This document shows positions 1-9,104 of a stretch of DNA of 64,000 bases, piece after piece. Every line of letters starts with the position of its first letter. Position 1 is the stretch's first letter. Location of the stretch: the NCBI RefSeq assembly GCF_000092305.1, contig NC_014122.1:620001-684000 (forward strand), written 5' to 3'. The position numbers were made by a program, and so were the translations under genes. This DNA comes from Methanocaldococcus infernus ME (GTDB lineage: Archaea > AGJL01 > Methanococci > Methanococcales > Methanocaldococcaceae). The notes beneath the pieces are model-generated. The model had not been told where the DNA came from and ran no database searches. It saw nothing but the letters and a program-made list of their open reading frames with translations.

Positions 1-474
1 CTCTTTTATGCTAACTTCCTCAACAAGGTTAAGCTCTGAGATGTCTTTATGTTTCTTAACCTTCTCCAACAACTCCTCTTTATCCTCCCCTATCCCAGCC
101 TTCATGGCTCCATAAACTCTTATCCTCTTAGTTAGCTCTCTTGTATCAACTCCATAAATCCCTGGAACATCATACTCTTTAAGTAAGTCATCAAGCTCTT
201 TCTTACCCTTGTGATGAGAGGTAAAGTTAAGCTCTTTTATCACTACTCCCTCACACTTAACTCCATCAGATTCAAACCATTCCTCAGAGACTCCATAGTT
301 TCCTATTAAAGGATAGGTGAAGGTTAAAATTTGTCCCTTGTATGATGGGTCTGTTATAGCTTCAACATAGCCAACCATGGCTGTACAAAAAACAATTTCT
401 CCTAAGCATTCTTTTTCAGAGCCAAATCTCTTGCCTTCAAAAATAGTTCCATCTTCTAAAACAAGATAAACCAT
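1..474 (-). CDS. carA: carbamoyl-phosphate synthase small subunit (partial, N-terminal 158 residues)
   Basis: The frame opens at an ATG whose complement is at 472-474 and runs uninterrupted off the left edge. The visible product starts [18 protein letters not shown] and carries the CarA N-terminal domain signatures [20 protein letters not shown] and [12 protein letters not shown]. CarA is the glutaminase subunit that hydrolyses glutamine and channels ammonia to CarB for carbamoyl phosphate, feeding pyrimidine and arginine synthesis. The glutaminase domain with its catalytic Cys lies outside the window, so completeness cannot be judged. It is transcribed divergently from the INO1 gene. Confidence 0.93.
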   Translation of the reverse strand, partial: MVYLVLEDGTIFEGKRFGSEKECLGEIVFCTAMVGYVEAITDPSYKGQILTFTYPLIGNYGVSEEWFESDGVKCEGVVIKELNFTSHHKGKKELDDLLKEYDVPGIYGVDTRELTKRIRVYGAMKAGIGEDKEELLEKVKKHKDISELNLVEEVSIKE

Positions 475-564
475 TTTATACACCTATTTATTTAAATATT
501 TGATTATAAACTTTCAAAATTTTTTAATTCTGGGCTTGTGCTAACATCTAAATGCTCCTGAGGG

Positions 565-577
565 TATTTAAAATTTT
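565..577 (-). promoter_or_regulatory. probable carA promoter (TATA-like)
   Basis: On the minus strand this reads AAAATTTAAATA preceded by A/T bases, and it matches the core found 33 bases upstream of tRNA-Leu at 40373-40380. It lies about 90 bases before the carA start, so it would give a leader of roughly 70 nt. Inferred from pattern only. Confidence 0.35.
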
Positions 578-632
578 GTTATATTAAGTGTTTCCAAATT
601 TATTAATCTTAGAAAAATATAAATATAGGATG

Positions 633-640
633 TTTATATA
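633..640 (+). promoter_or_regulatory. TATA box upstream of INO1
   Basis: TTTATATA lies 47 bases before the ATG at 687. With the usual archaeal spacing, transcription would begin near 660, leaving a leader that includes the GGTGGGAGG ribosome binding site just before the start. Confidence 0.45.
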
Positions 641-686
641 ATAGACATCAAAGAACTTTTTTAAACAAATTTTTTTAGGTGGGAGG

Positions 687-1832
687 ATGAAAGTAGCTAT
701 TTTAGGACAGGGGTATGTTGGAAGTATCTTCTCTATAGGGTTGGAGAGAATAAAAAATGGAGAGATAGAGCCTTATGGAGTACCTCTTTCTAATGAGTTA
801 CCTATAAAAATTGAAGATATAGAAATAGTTGCAAGCTATGATGTTGATAAGAGTAAGATAGGAAAGACAGTTTATGAAGTTTGTAAAAGATATTATGACA
901 AAGTTCCAGAGAGCTTAAAAGATATTGTTGTAGAGAAGGGAATTCACTTAAGAAGCTTAAGAAACTTGCCAATAGAGGCTGAGGGATTAGAGGACAATTT
1001 AAGCTTATCAGAGGCTGTTGATAAATTAATAGAGAGCTGGAAAGAGAAAGGAGTTGAAGTTATTGTCAATGTCTGTACCACAGAGTCTTTTGTCCCATTC
1101 AATGATAAAGAGGAGTTAATAAAGGCTATTGAGGAAGATAAGAAGGAGAGGGTAACAGCTACTCAAGTCTATGCCTATGCAGCTTGTAAGTATGCTAAAG
1201 AGGTTGGAGGAGCAGCATTTATAAATGCCATCCCAACTTTAATAGCCAATGATAAAGCCTTTGTAGAGCTTGCTAAGGAAAGTAACTTAGTTATCTTTGG
1301 AGATGATGGAGCCACTGGAGCTACTCCATTAACAGCTGATGTTATAACCCACTTATGCCAAAGAAATAGGCATATAAAATATATTGTTCAGTTCAACATA
1401 GGAGGAAACACTGACTTCTTAGCTCTAACTGATGAAGAGAGAAATAAGAGTAAGGAATATACAAAGTCAAGTATTGTTAAAGATATACTTGGCTATGAGC
1501 CTCCTCACTATATAAAGCCAACTGGTTACTTAGAGCCAATAGGAGATAGGAAGTTTATATCTATGGATATTGAATATATTTCCTTCAATGGAGCTATTGA
1601 TGAACTAATTATAAATGGAAGGATAAATGATAGTCCAGCCTTAGCTGGTTTATTGGTAGATTTAGTTAGACTTGGTAAGATGGCTATTGAGAGAAAAGAG
1701 TTTGGAACTGTTTATGAGGTTAATGCCTTCTATATGAAAAATCCAGGACCAATAGAGAAGAAGAATATCCCAAGAATAATAGCCTATGAAAAACTAAGAA
1801 TGTGGGCAGGCTTAAAGCCAAGATGGTTATAA
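687..1832 (+). CDS. myo-inositol-1-phosphate synthase
   Basis: The 381-residue product belongs to the archaeal inositol-1-phosphate synthase family (NAD-dependent conversion of glucose 6-phosphate to inositol 1-phosphate), which supplies inositol head groups of archaeal phospholipids. The N-terminal Rossmann loop GQGYVGS is at about residues 7-13. Further family signatures are FGDDGATGATPLTADV in the centre, QFNIGGNTDFLAL, and the Lys/Asp-rich catalytic segment SKEYTKSS. Length is normal for the family. A strong GGTGGGAGG site directly precedes the ATG. The gene stands alone, with a DUF371 gene 75 bases downstream. Confidence 0.9.
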   Translation: MKVAILGQGYVGSIFSIGLERIKNGEIEPYGVPLSNELPIKIEDIEIVASYDVDKSKIGKTVYEVCKRYYDKVPESLKDIVVEKGIHLRSLRNLPIEAEGLEDNLSLSEAVDKLIESWKEKGVEVIVNVCTTESFVPFNDKEELIKAIEEDKKERVTATQVYAYAACKYAKEVGGAAFINAIPTLIANDKAFVELAKESNLVIFGDDGATGATPLTADVITHLCQRNRHIKYIVQFNIGGNTDFLALTDEERNKSKEYTKSSIVKDILGYEPPHYIKPTGYLEPIGDRKFISMDIEYISFNGAIDELIINGRINDSPALAGLLVDLVRLGKMAIERKEFGTVYEVNAFYMKNPGPIEKKNIPRIIAYEKLRMWAGLKPRWL

Positions 1833-1907
1833 CTCTTTTTTTTTAGCAAAGTTTTTATTTTTTATAGACTTTAAAAATATTTTAAAAATCTCTTTTTGTA
1901 GATAACC

Positions 1908-2321
1908 ATGGAGTTCATAATAAAGGCTAAGGGGCATAGGAATGTTTCAGCAAGGCATAAGGGAACTATTGAAATAACTAAAGAAGATTATTTAACTCCA
2001 ACAGGAGACTGTATTATTGGGATCTCTGCAGATAAGTCTATGTTAGACTTCCCAGAGGAGTTTAAAGAACTATTAAGGAGAGCTAAGAAGATAGTGGTTG
2101 AGATTGAAGTTGATGGGATTAAAGAGAGAATAGAGGGAGAAGGGCATAAAGAATTAATTTTAGAGCATCCTACTGATATAGTTATAAGAAAGAGCTCATA
2201 TATTTGTCCAAGAACATTAATGATTAAAGCCAATAAGGGAGCTAAGGATATAAATAGAGAGATAGTTAAAAAATTAAAAAAGGGGAAAGAGCTAATTTTT
2301 AAAATAAAGGTAGAACCATGA
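1908..2321 (+). CDS. DUF371 family protein
   Basis: This 137-residue protein is a recognised archaeal conserved family of unknown function. The family signature SARHKGTIEITKEDYLTPTGDC with following IGISADK is at residues 14-42, and a second conserved block HPTDIVIRKSSYICPRTLMI is near residues 87-107. It is predicted soluble, with no signal peptide or membrane segment. Its stop overlaps the start of trm5 by 4 bases (ATGA), which suggests co-translation with the tRNA methyltransferase, but no function is claimed. Confidence 0.85.
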   Translation: MEFIIKAKGHRNVSARHKGTIEITKEDYLTPTGDCIIGISADKSMLDFPEEFKELLRRAKKIVVEIEVDGIKERIEGEGHKELILEHPTDIVIRKSSYICPRTLMIKANKGAKDINREIVKKLKKGKELIFKIKVEP

Positions 2322-3313
2322 CTAAGTGCATAAAGGTAGAGAAAAAGAGAGGAGAGGAAGTTAGAAAAATCTTAGTTAGTAATGACTTACTTAATAAGGA
2401 GTATAAGATAGATAGGGATGAAAAATATTTATACATTCCAATAAAGGAAGTGAATGAAGATTTATTAAACAGCTTAATTAAGGATGTTGAAGTTGTTGAG
2501 AGAGAACTTGAGAAGGTTAAGAAAAAGAAGAGTTTTAGAGATGTGATAGAGGAGAGATATAGAGAGTTGGTAGATAAAAAATTATTGGCTCTTGGTTATG
2601 ATATAATAGGAGACCTTGTCATTTTACAAATTTCTGATGAAGTTCCATACAACATAAGGAAAGAGATAGGAGAGCTTGCTTACAAGTTGATCCCATGTAA
2701 AGGAGTCTTTAGAAAAAAGAGTGAAGTTAAGGGAGAGTATAGAGTTAGAGAGCTTGAACACTTAGCTGGAGAGAATAGAACTTTAACTATTCATAGAGAG
2801 AATAACTATAGGTTGTATGTAGATATAGCCAAGGTTTATTTCTCTCCAAGGCTTAGTGGAGAGAGAAAGAGGATAGGAGAGTTAGTTAATATTAATGATG
2901 TTGTCATAGATATGTTTGCTGGAGTTGGACCATTCTCAATAGCCTGTAAGATGGCCAAAAAAATTTATTCTATAGATATTAATCCTTATGCTATTGAGCT
3001 ATTGAAGAAGAATATTGAGCTAAACAAGGTTTATAAAATTGAGCCTATTCTGGATGATGTTAGAAATGTTAATTTAGAGGGCTCAAGGGTTATAATGAAC
3101 CTTCCTAAGTATTCATATAAGTTTGTTGATAAAGCCTTAGAGCTTGTTAAAAGAGGAGGGGTTATACATTACTACACAATAGGGAAAGATTTTAATGAAG
3201 CTATAAAGTTATTTGAAAGTAAGTGTAACTGTTCTTTATTGTTTAAGAGAGTTGTTAAGAGCTATTCTCCTAAGGAATATGTTTTAGCCTTAGATTTTTT
3301 AATTGAAGAGTGA
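2318..3313 (+). CDS. trm5: tRNA (guanine37-N1)-methyltransferase Trm5
   Basis: The 331-residue product is an archaeal Trm5, which methylates G37 next to the anticodon to prevent frameshifting. The N-terminal D1/D2 region spans about residues 1-160, with the D2 motif LEHLAGE. The Rossmann SAM-binding motif DMFAGVGPFS follows at about 204-213, then SIDINPYAIELL and the NLP motif MNLPKYS around residue 266, equivalent to NPPY of other methyltransferases. It overlaps DUF371 by 4 bases and is followed closely by truD, another tRNA-modifying enzyme. Confidence 0.92.
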   Translation: MTKCIKVEKKRGEEVRKILVSNDLLNKEYKIDRDEKYLYIPIKEVNEDLLNSLIKDVEVVERELEKVKKKKSFRDVIEERYRELVDKKLLALGYDIIGDLVILQISDEVPYNIRKEIGELAYKLIPCKGVFRKKSEVKGEYRVRELEHLAGENRTLTIHRENNYRLYVDIAKVYFSPRLSGERKRIGELVNINDVVIDMFAGVGPFSIACKMAKKIYSIDINPYAIELLKKNIELNKVYKIEPILDDVRNVNLEGSRVIMNLPKYSYKFVDKALELVKRGGVIHYYTIGKDFNEAIKLFESKCNCSLLFKRVVKSYSPKEYVLALDFLIEE

Positions 3314-3317
3314 AATA

Positions 3318-4604
3318 ATGAAATTCTTAGAAAAGATTAGAAAAGAGGAGAGCTTAAAAAACTTAATTGAGAGAAGAAAGAGAATTTTTAAGAGAGTTAG
3401 GGATGAAGTTATTAAAGAGTATTTAAGGGAGATGCCCTTAAATCTAAATAAATTTTTATATAACTATTATACAGGAGGAATTATAAAGAAGTATCCTGAG
3501 GACTTTATAGTTGAGGAGATAACTCCTGACAAGAAAATTTTAGAGGTTGGGAAGAGTATAGAGTTTAAAGATGTTGATAACTGGAAAGGAAGCTTTATAC
3601 ACTTCACCTTAGAAAAGAAAAATTGGACTACCTTAGATGCTATAAGGGAGATAGCCAACAGGTTAGGGGTTCCAAGGAAACACTTTGGCTTTGCTGGGAA
3701 TAAGGATAAGTATGCTGTAACCACTCAAAGAGTTGGCTGTTTTAACATAAAGTTGGAGAAGTTGAAGAGCTTAAAAATAAAGAATATAGTGTTAAGGGAC
3801 TTTCAAAAGGTTAATTGGAAAATCAAGTTAGGAGATTTATGGGGAAACAGATTTACAATAAGGGTTAGAGAGCCTGAAAAGGATTTAGAAAATTTAGAGA
3901 TGAGCTATTTTTTAAACTACTATGGAATTCAAAGGTTTGGGACAACAAGGCCTATAACCCATGTTGTAGGCAAATTTATCATTGAGAGAGATTGGGAGAG
4001 AGCTTTTTATTTGTACTGTGGAACTCCATTAAGATTTGATGATGAGAAGTCAAGGATAGCAAGGGAGTTAGTTGATGAAGGAGAATTTAAAGAAGCTTAT
4101 AAACTTTTCCCAAGATGCTTTTTTTATGAGAGGAAGATGATTAAGAGGGTTATAGAAACTGGAGATTACAAAAAAGCTTTTCTAATCTTACCTCCATATC
4201 TTAGGTGTATGTTTGTTAATGCCTACCAATCTTATTTATTCAATGAGTTAATAAATAGAAGATATGAATATGGCTTCTCCCCCTATGAAGGGGATATTTT
4301 AATTAATAATATTCCCACTGGAGCCTTATTTGGCTATAAATTTGAGTTTGCCTCTGGCTTACAGGGGGAGCTTGAGAGAGAGCTATTTGAAGAAGAGAAC
4401 TTAAGCAGGGAGAAGTTTAAAATAGAGGACTTTGGCTATTTCCAAGGTGGAAGGAGGAAGATGTTAGAGAAAATATATAACTTAACTTACAAGGTAGAAG
4501 AGAATTCATATATTTTAAGATTTTGCTTAAAGAGAGGTTGCTATGCCACCTCTGTTTTGAGGGAACTGTTGAGGGAAGACTATGCATCCTACAAAGTTGC
4601 TTAG
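3318..4604 (+). CDS. truD: tRNA pseudouridine(13) synthase TruD
   Basis: TruD isomerises U13 of tRNA to pseudouridine. The family motif FAGNKDKYAVTTQR contains the catalytic Asp (about residue 130), and a second signature NYYGIQRFGTTRP follows near residue 210. A TTG at 3303 in the same frame would overlap trm5. The ATG at 3318 is preferred because GTGA sits five bases upstream and it clears the trm5 stop. The 428-residue length is normal for archaeal TruD. The 3' end overlaps coaBC by 23 bases. Confidence 0.92.
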   Translation: MKFLEKIRKEESLKNLIERRKRIFKRVRDEVIKEYLREMPLNLNKFLYNYYTGGIIKKYPEDFIVEEITPDKKILEVGKSIEFKDVDNWKGSFIHFTLEKKNWTTLDAIREIANRLGVPRKHFGFAGNKDKYAVTTQRVGCFNIKLEKLKSLKIKNIVLRDFQKVNWKIKLGDLWGNRFTIRVREPEKDLENLEMSYFLNYYGIQRFGTTRPITHVVGKFIIERDWERAFYLYCGTPLRFDDEKSRIARELVDEGEFKEAYKLFPRCFFYERKMIKRVIETGDYKKAFLILPPYLRCMFVNAYQSYLFNELINRRYEYGFSPYEGDILINNIPTGALFGYKFEFASGLQGELERELFEEENLSREKFKIEDFGYFQGGRRKMLEKIYNLTYKVEENSYILRFCLKRGCYATSVLRELLREDYASYKVA

Positions 4605-5739
4605 GGGAAGTAAGACAAGATACTTAGAAAATAAAAAAATATTGGTTGGCTTAACCTCTTCTATAGCCATCATTGAAGCTCCTAAGCTTATGAGAGAGCT
4701 AATAAGACATGGAGCTGAAGTTTACTGCATAGCCACAGAGGAAACTAAAAAGATCATTGGAGAGGAAGCTCTAAAATTTGGATGTGGAAATAAAGTTTAT
4801 TATGAAATTACTGGAGATTTAGAACATATTTCTCTTTATAATGAGTGCGACCTCTACTTAATAATTGCTACAGCCAATACTATAAGCAAGTTGGCAAATA
4901 AAATAGCTGATAATATTGTAACTACCACATATTTAATGTTTAAAGATAAGCCTGTATTAGTGGTTCCTGTAATGCATATAAACATGTATGAGAGCATAAA
5001 AGAAAACTTGGATAAGTTGAAGTATATTACTCCTAAAATAGAGGAGGGAAAAATAAAGATAGATATTGAGAGAATTGTTAAAGAAGTGATAGATAAAATT
5101 GGGAATAAATTTGAAAAGAAGGTTTTAATCTTGAATGGCTCAACTGTAGAATTTATTGATGATGTTAGAGTTATAACCAACCTCTCCTCTGGGAAGATGG
5201 GAATAGCTTTAGCTGAAGCCTTTTTAAGAGAAGGTTATGAGGTTTATATAATCATGGGCTTAGGAGAGGAGGTTCCTTACTATATAAAGAGCTTCAAGGT
5301 TTTAACATCTGAGGAAATGTTGAAAAAAGCTTTAGAGCTTGGGGAGGAAGTAGATATTATAATTTCTTGTGCTGCAATCTCTGACTTTGTGCCAGAGAAA
5401 AAAGAGGGGAAGATAAGTTCAGATGTTGAAGAGATAACTATAAAACTAAGGAGAAATATAAAAGTTTTGAAGAAGTTGAGAGAGAGGTTTAAAGATAAAA
5501 TAATAGTTGGCTTTAAGGCAGAGTATAATGTTGATGAGAAAGAATTAATAGAGAGGGCTAAGAGAAGGTTAGAGGAGTATGGCTTAGATATAATTATAGC
5601 CAATGACTTATCAAAAAACTACTTTGGTAGTGACAATATAGAGGCTTACATTATTAAGAAATATGGTGAAGTTAAAAAGTGCCATGGATCTAAAAAAGAG
5701 GTTGCTAAACTTATAGTTAGTGAGGTGAAACAGTTATGA
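4582..5739 (+). CDS. coaBC: bifunctional phosphopantothenoylcysteine decarboxylase / phosphopantothenate-cysteine ligase
   Basis: The 385-residue protein fuses a flavoprotein decarboxylase half (CoaC, residues about 17-175) to a ligase half (CoaB, about 180-385) and makes 4'-phosphopantetheine for coenzyme A. The ligase half shows the strong signature [21 protein letters not shown]. In the decarboxylase half the usual PATAN/PASANT motif reads IATANT, with Ile for the conserved Pro, and the PAMN-type motif reads PVMHINMY. It starts inside truD and its stop overlaps the Sec61-beta start (ATGA). Confidence 0.9.
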   Translation: MHPTKLLRGSKTRYLENKKILVGLTSSIAIIEAPKLMRELIRHGAEVYCIATEETKKIIGEEALKFGCGNKVYYEITGDLEHISLYNECDLYLIIATANTISKLANKIADNIVTTTYLMFKDKPVLVVPVMHINMYESIKENLDKLKYITPKIEEGKIKIDIERIVKEVIDKIGNKFEKKVLILNGSTVEFIDDVRVITNLSSGKMGIALAEAFLREGYEVYIIMGLGEEVPYYIKSFKVLTSEEMLKKALELGEEVDIIISCAAISDFVPEKKEGKISSDVEEITIKLRRNIKVLKKLRERFKDKIIVGFKAEYNVDEKELIERAKRRLEEYGLDIIIANDLSKNYFGSDNIEAYIIKKYGEVKKCHGSKKEVAKLIVSEVKQL

Positions 5740-5897
5740 GTAGAAGAGAAGAGAGAGGCTTAGCCACAAGTGCAGGTTTAATAAGATATATGGATGAGAG
5801 CTTATCAAAAATAAGAGTTAAGCCAGAGCATGTTATTGGAGTTACTGTTGGAATAATAGTGTTAGAGGTTATCTTAACCTATGGAAGATTTTTCTAA
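5736..5897 (+). CDS. secG: preprotein translocase Sec61-beta (SecG) subunit
   Basis: A 53-codon gene begins in a 4-base ATGA overlap with coaBC. The product [21 protein letters not shown] continues into a basic linker and one C-terminal membrane helix ([18 protein letters not shown]). The polar N-terminus ending in GLIRYMDE, followed by one helix, is the archaeal Sec61-beta pattern. It is the small non-essential subunit of the SecYEG channel in the cytoplasmic membrane. Its 3' end overlaps the convergent pyrE gene by four bases. Confidence 0.88.
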   Translation: MSRREERGLATSAGLIRYMDESLSKIRVKPEHVIGVTVGIIVLEVILTYGRFF

Positions 5898-6397
5898 TCT
5901 TTTATCTCACTAACCCTAACCAATGGCTCTAACTTAACTCCAATCTTTTTTAAATTTTCTTCAGCTCCTTCCTCTCTATCAACAACAACTATAACCCTCT
6001 CAACTATCCCTCCAGCCTCTCTAACCTCATTGATAGCTTTTATAACACTGTTTCCTGTTGTTGTAACATCCTCAACAATTAAAACCTTCTCTCCCTCTTT
6101 TATCTCTCCCTCTATCTTGCTCATAGTTCCATAATCCTTAGGTTTCTTTCTAATAATAACTAAAGGTTTCTTGGCAAGGACAGAAACTACTGAAGCTATA
6201 GGAACTGAGCCAAGCTCTATCCCAGCTATCTTATCTTCATAAACTCTCTTAGCTATCTCCTTCCCAATCATTTCCAAAACTTCAGGGTTTGTTATAGCCT
6301 TCTTTATATCAACATAATAGCTACTTCTCTTCCCAGAGGATAAAATAAAGTCTCCAAATTTTATACATCCTATTTCCTTCAATAGCTTTGATAACAT
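5894..6397 (-). CDS. pyrE: orotate phosphoribosyltransferase
   Basis: The 167-residue product converts orotate and PRPP to OMP in pyrimidine synthesis. Key features are [16 protein letters not shown] near residues 19-34, the flexible-loop lysines in [16 protein letters not shown], and the PRPP-binding motif [14 protein letters not shown] near residues 105-118. The start is two bases after the enolase-like gene, and AAGGT lies seven bases upstream of the ATG, so the two genes are probably co-transcribed. Confidence 0.95.
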   Translation of the reverse strand: MLSKLLKEIGCIKFGDFILSSGKRSSYYVDIKKAITNPEVLEMIGKEIAKRVYEDKIAGIELGSVPIASVVSVLAKKPLVIIRKKPKDYGTMSKIEGEIKEGEKVLIVEDVTTTGNSVIKAINEVREAGGIVERVIVVVDREEGAEENLKKIGVKLEPLVRVSEIKD

Positions 6398-6399
6398 GG

Positions 6400-7335
6400 C
6401 TAAAACCTTGTTATACTTGGGTTAGCTATATTTCTCTCAATATTCCAAAGCTCATTTAAGATATTTGACATTATTGAAGTTCTTACTATTGGAACCTTAA
6501 ATCCAGCTGCTATGTGTGAGATAGAAGAGTTTTCTCCTGAGATGATTGGGCTTAGCTCTTTTTCATTTATATAATTTATATAGTAAGATAACTCTGAAAT
6601 GGTGCCTAACTCATAGGGATTTACCTTAATGAAGTCACTTTCTTCATAGAAGCCTTCAGTGCATAAGAAGCCATCAAAGTCCAAAGGCTCATTAGTCTCT
6701 AAGAAATCTATATTTTCTAAATTTTTTCCTTCAATCTTATCTTTTTCAGCCTTTAACCCTAAAAGAATCTCTAAATCTTCATCTTCCTTAATTTTGTTTA
6801 TTATTTCACTAACTTTACTGATCTCATTGAAGATATTGTCACAGAGATATGAGTCATAGGCTAAGATGTAGTTATTTTTTAACTCTTCTCTTATCCTTAA
6901 ATAGAACTCAACAATTTCCTCTATGGATTCTGCTGAAATTATTGGGAATAGAGAATTGTTTTCTTTATCCTTTAAGATGTCACAGGCTACTGTTGGGAGA
7001 TCAGAGATAAAAGAGCCCCCAATAAATTTAAAGAGAGGCATATCTAAAGCATTAGATGCAGCCCTTGCCACACTAACAGAGATTGGCATAGTTATAGAAG
7101 AGCTTAAATTTAACTCTGAGAGAATAGTATCTATAACCTCTATATCCTTAGCAGAATAGCCAATAATCTCAGGAGCTACAACATTCTCTATCTCTGCTAT
7201 AGTGTCTCTTGGCTCCTTAACCTTAACTATATCATAACCAACAGATAAATTAGTTATAATAGAAACCATTATCTTTAGCTCTCCTCTTTTAAAAACCTCT
7301 TTTGCATTAACTTGCTCTATGATAACATCTATCAT
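6400..7335 (-). CDS. enolase-superfamily paralogue, probably inactive
   Basis: This 311-residue protein aligns by eye with enolase along most of its length (SVARAASNALDMPLFKFIGG; IKVNPYELGTISEL; IMSNILNELWNIERNI) but is about 110 residues shorter. The substrate motif normally read SHRSGET appears as PIISGEN, so the His-Arg pair is gone. The metal-ligand Asp in GLDxAAS reads GLKAEK, and the GDD segment is not recognisable. It sits directly after rpo6, where many archaea carry the genuine enolase gene. Its role is unknown. A true enolase is expected elsewhere. Confidence 0.75.
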   Translation of the reverse strand: MIDVIIEQVNAKEVFKRGELKIMVSIITNLSVGYDIVKVKEPRDTIAEIENVVAPEIIGYSAKDIEVIDTILSELNLSSSITMPISVSVARAASNALDMPLFKFIGGSFISDLPTVACDILKDKENNSLFPIISAESIEEIVEFYLRIREELKNNYILAYDSYLCDNIFNEISKVSEIINKIKEDEDLEILLGLKAEKDKIEGKNLENIDFLETNEPLDFDGFLCTEGFYEESDFIKVNPYELGTISELSYYINYINEKELSPIISGENSSISHIAAGFKVPIVRTSIMSNILNELWNIERNIANPSITRF

Positions 7336-7338
7336 TTT

Positions 7339-7506
7339 TTACCTCTCTCTAATAGGTTTTAAAGGAATTTTTCCTCTCTTAAACTCTTCAAAGGCTATCT
7401 TTAAAGAGCTTAACTCCTCTATATCAATGGTTGAGTAAGCTCCATCTGCTATCTGTAAGCTTCTTGCTCCTATAATTCTTGCAACTTCAAACTTTGTTAG
7501 CTTCAT
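7339..7506 (-). CDS. rpoK: DNA-directed RNA polymerase subunit Rpo6 (RpoK)
   Basis: A short 55-residue gene lies between tRNA-Pro and the enolase-like gene. The product begins MKLTKFEVARIIGARSLQIADG and ends FEEFKRGKIPLKPIRER, the conserved core of archaeal RpoK/eukaryotic RPB6, which helps assemble the polymerase clamp. The conserved ARIIGARALQI-type helix and the EEFxRGKIPL tail leave little doubt. The ATG has GTGAGGGGA immediately upstream. Confidence 0.93.
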   Translation of the reverse strand: MKLTKFEVARIIGARSLQIADGAYSTIDIEELSSLKIAFEEFKRGKIPLKPIRER

Positions 7507-7542
7507 CTCCCCTCACTTATTTAAAGTTTTAAAATAAAAAAT

Positions 7543-7619
7543 TGGTGGGGCCGCCGGGACTTGAACCCGGGTCGCACGCCCCCCAAGCGCACAGGATAAC
7601 CAGGCTACCCCACGGCCCC
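7543..7619 (-). tRNA. tRNA-Pro(GGG)
   Basis: The minus strand folds as a full cloverleaf. The acceptor GGGGCCG pairs with CGGCCCC, the anticodon stem TGCGC/GCGTG encloses loop TTGGGGG (anticodon GGG), and the T arm is CCGGG-TTCAAGT-CCCGG. The 3' CCA is encoded. It lies between rpo10 and rpo6 on the same strand with no clear TATA box of its own, so it is probably processed from the ribosomal/RNA polymerase operon transcript. Confidence 0.95.
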
Positions 7620-7643
7620 TTGGAAAAAGGTTAAGAAAGATAG

Positions 7644-7865
7644 TTATAGATAAGTTTCATCATGTTTTATCATTTCATCTATTATCTCTTCTCCATTCTT
7701 TCCAATTCTGTATGAGATGAACATCCTTCTACAGCAGTATTTTTTAATTCCTAAGTCATCTAAAACCTTTCCTGGATCTTCTCCTTTTAACACTCTCTCT
7801 TTATACTCTTCAAAAACTTCAGCAATAACATTACCACAAGAAAAACATCTTATAGGAAACATCAT
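7644..7865 (-). CDS. rpoN: DNA-directed RNA polymerase subunit Rpo10 (RpoN)
   Basis: This is the small zinc-binding polymerase subunit, homologous to RPB10. It carries the N-terminal FPIRCFSCG motif and the second Cys pair KYCCRRMF, which together form the zinc site. An in-frame GTG at 7874 exists, but GTGA lies just before the two adjacent ATGs at 7865 and 7862, and family members begin within one or two residues of the xPxRC motif. One of these two ATGs is therefore the start. About 73 residues. Confidence 0.93.
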   Translation of the reverse strand: MMFPIRCFSCGNVIAEVFEEYKERVLKGEDPGKVLDDLGIKKYCCRRMFISYRIGKNGEEIIDEMIKHDETYL

Positions 7866-7894
7866 AAAAATCACATAAAAAAGTTTTTAAGAAT

Positions 7895-8305
7895 TTATCT
7901 ATAGGATTTTTGTCTCTTAGCTCTTGGTCCTTTTGTAGACCTACTTGGCTTGTGTGGTTCAGTCCTTCTTGCATCACTAACTAATAGAGTTCTGTCATAG
8001 GCTAAGAACTTATCCCTTAACTCCTTACTTCCAGTGAATTCAACTATTGCCTTTCCTATAGCTGTTCTTGCAGCATCCATTTGCCCCATTACTCCTCCTC
8101 CTTTAACAGTAACATCTATATCCATCTTGCTAATAACCTCCTCTCCAGCCAATAAGATTGGCTCCATTAATTTCATTCTCTTATATTTTGGTTCTATTAA
8201 CTCAATTGGGATCTTATTTATTCTTATTCTCCCTTTCCCCTCTCTTGCTACAGCCCTTGCTATAGCTCTCTTCCTTTTCCCTACAGTCATCACTATCTTA
8301 CTCAC
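7895..8305 (-). CDS. rpsI: 30S ribosomal protein uS9
   Basis: uS9 reaches into the small-subunit P site with its basic C-terminal tail. Signatures are [12 protein letters not shown] at the N terminus, [21 protein letters not shown] in the middle and the tail [24 protein letters not shown]. Two GTG codons are possible. The one at 8305 is preferred because AAGGTGA ends six bases before it; the other, at 8314, lies within that site. The gene sits directly after uL13 in the ribosomal operon. Confidence 0.93.
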   Translation of the reverse strand: MSKIVMTVGKRKRAIARAVAREGKGRIRINKIPIELIEPKYKRMKLMEPILLAGEEVISKMDIDVTVKGGGVMGQMDAARTAIGKAIVEFTGSKELRDKFLAYDRTLLVSDARRTEPHKPSRSTKGPRAKRQKSYR

Positions 8306-8315
8306 ACCAATCACC

Positions 8316-8732
8316 TTAGAACTTTGCTCCTAAGTGTTTGCTAAGCTCTCCTAAGGTTATGTATTTAACTGACTTAAGCTCTCTTTTCATTGTTTCATCA
8401 GGTTCTAAATTTAAAGGATTTCCAACATAAACCTTAACTCTCTTAAATGCCTCTCTTCCCTTAGCTTTCTTGTAAGGAAGCATCTTTCTTATGGTTCTTC
8501 TTAATATATCATCAGGTCTTCTTGGAAACTTAGGCCCAAATCTTCTTGGGTTGGCTACATTTTTCTTAGCTCTCTCTTCTTGGTAGTGTTTTATAACCCA
8601 CTGCTTGTTTCCTGTTATAATAGCTTTCTCAGCATTTATAATAATTATTTCCTCTCCTCTTAAAACTCTCTTAGCAACATTAGAGGCTAACCTTCCTAAT
8701 ATTGCTCCCTCAGCATCTATTACTGTTGGCAA
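8316..8732 (-). CDS. rplM: 50S ribosomal protein uL13
   Basis: A 138-residue large-subunit protein. The family signature is [23 protein letters not shown] at the N terminus, followed by [13 protein letters not shown] and [37 protein letters not shown]. The start is a TTG, supported by AGGTGA six bases upstream. It belongs to the conserved archaeal order eL18-uL13-uS9-rpo10-rpo6. Confidence 0.95.
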   Translation of the reverse strand: MPTVIDAEGAILGRLASNVAKRVLRGEEIIIINAEKAIITGNKQWVIKHYQEERAKKNVANPRRFGPKFPRRPDDILRRTIRKMLPYKKAKGREAFKRVKVYVGNPLNLEPDETMKRELKSVKYITLGELSKHLGAKF

Positions 8733-8738
8733 AGTGTT

Positions 8739-9104
8739 TCACCTCATAATTTTTACATTACTTCCCTTAGGATTTCTTTTTATAAGCTCTTCTATTGTAA
8801 TAGCCTCTCCTCCTGCAGCCTCTATTAATTTCTTAGCTGTTTCACTGAAGGAGAAGGCTGCAACAACAACCTTATGCTCTAACTTCCCAGCTCCTAAGAC
8901 TTTCCCAGGAACTACAACAATATCTCCTTCTTTTGTATATCTGTTAATTTTACTTATATTAACCTCAGCTCTTCTTCTCCTTGGCTTAGCTAACCTTCTT
9001 GCTAAATCCTTCCAGATCTTAGCATTGTTTTTATAGCTCTCATACTTAAGTGTTTCAATCAGCTTAACCAATCTTGGGTCTGTTGCTCTTGTTTTAATTG
9101 CCAT
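8739..9104 (-). CDS. rpl18e: 50S ribosomal protein eL18
   Basis: A 121-residue archaeal/eukaryotic-type large-subunit protein. Recognisable blocks are the N-terminal [13 protein letters not shown], the basic [28 protein letters not shown], and [28 protein letters not shown]. It overlaps the end of rpo3 by about ten bases and is six bases from uL13, so it is translated within the same operon. Confidence 0.94.
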   Translation of the reverse strand: MAIKTRATDPRLVKLIETLKYESYKNNAKIWKDLARRLAKPRRRRAEVNISKINRYTKEGDIVVVPGKVLGAGKLEHKVVVAAFSFSETAKKLIEAAGGEAITIEELIKRNPKGSNVKIMR

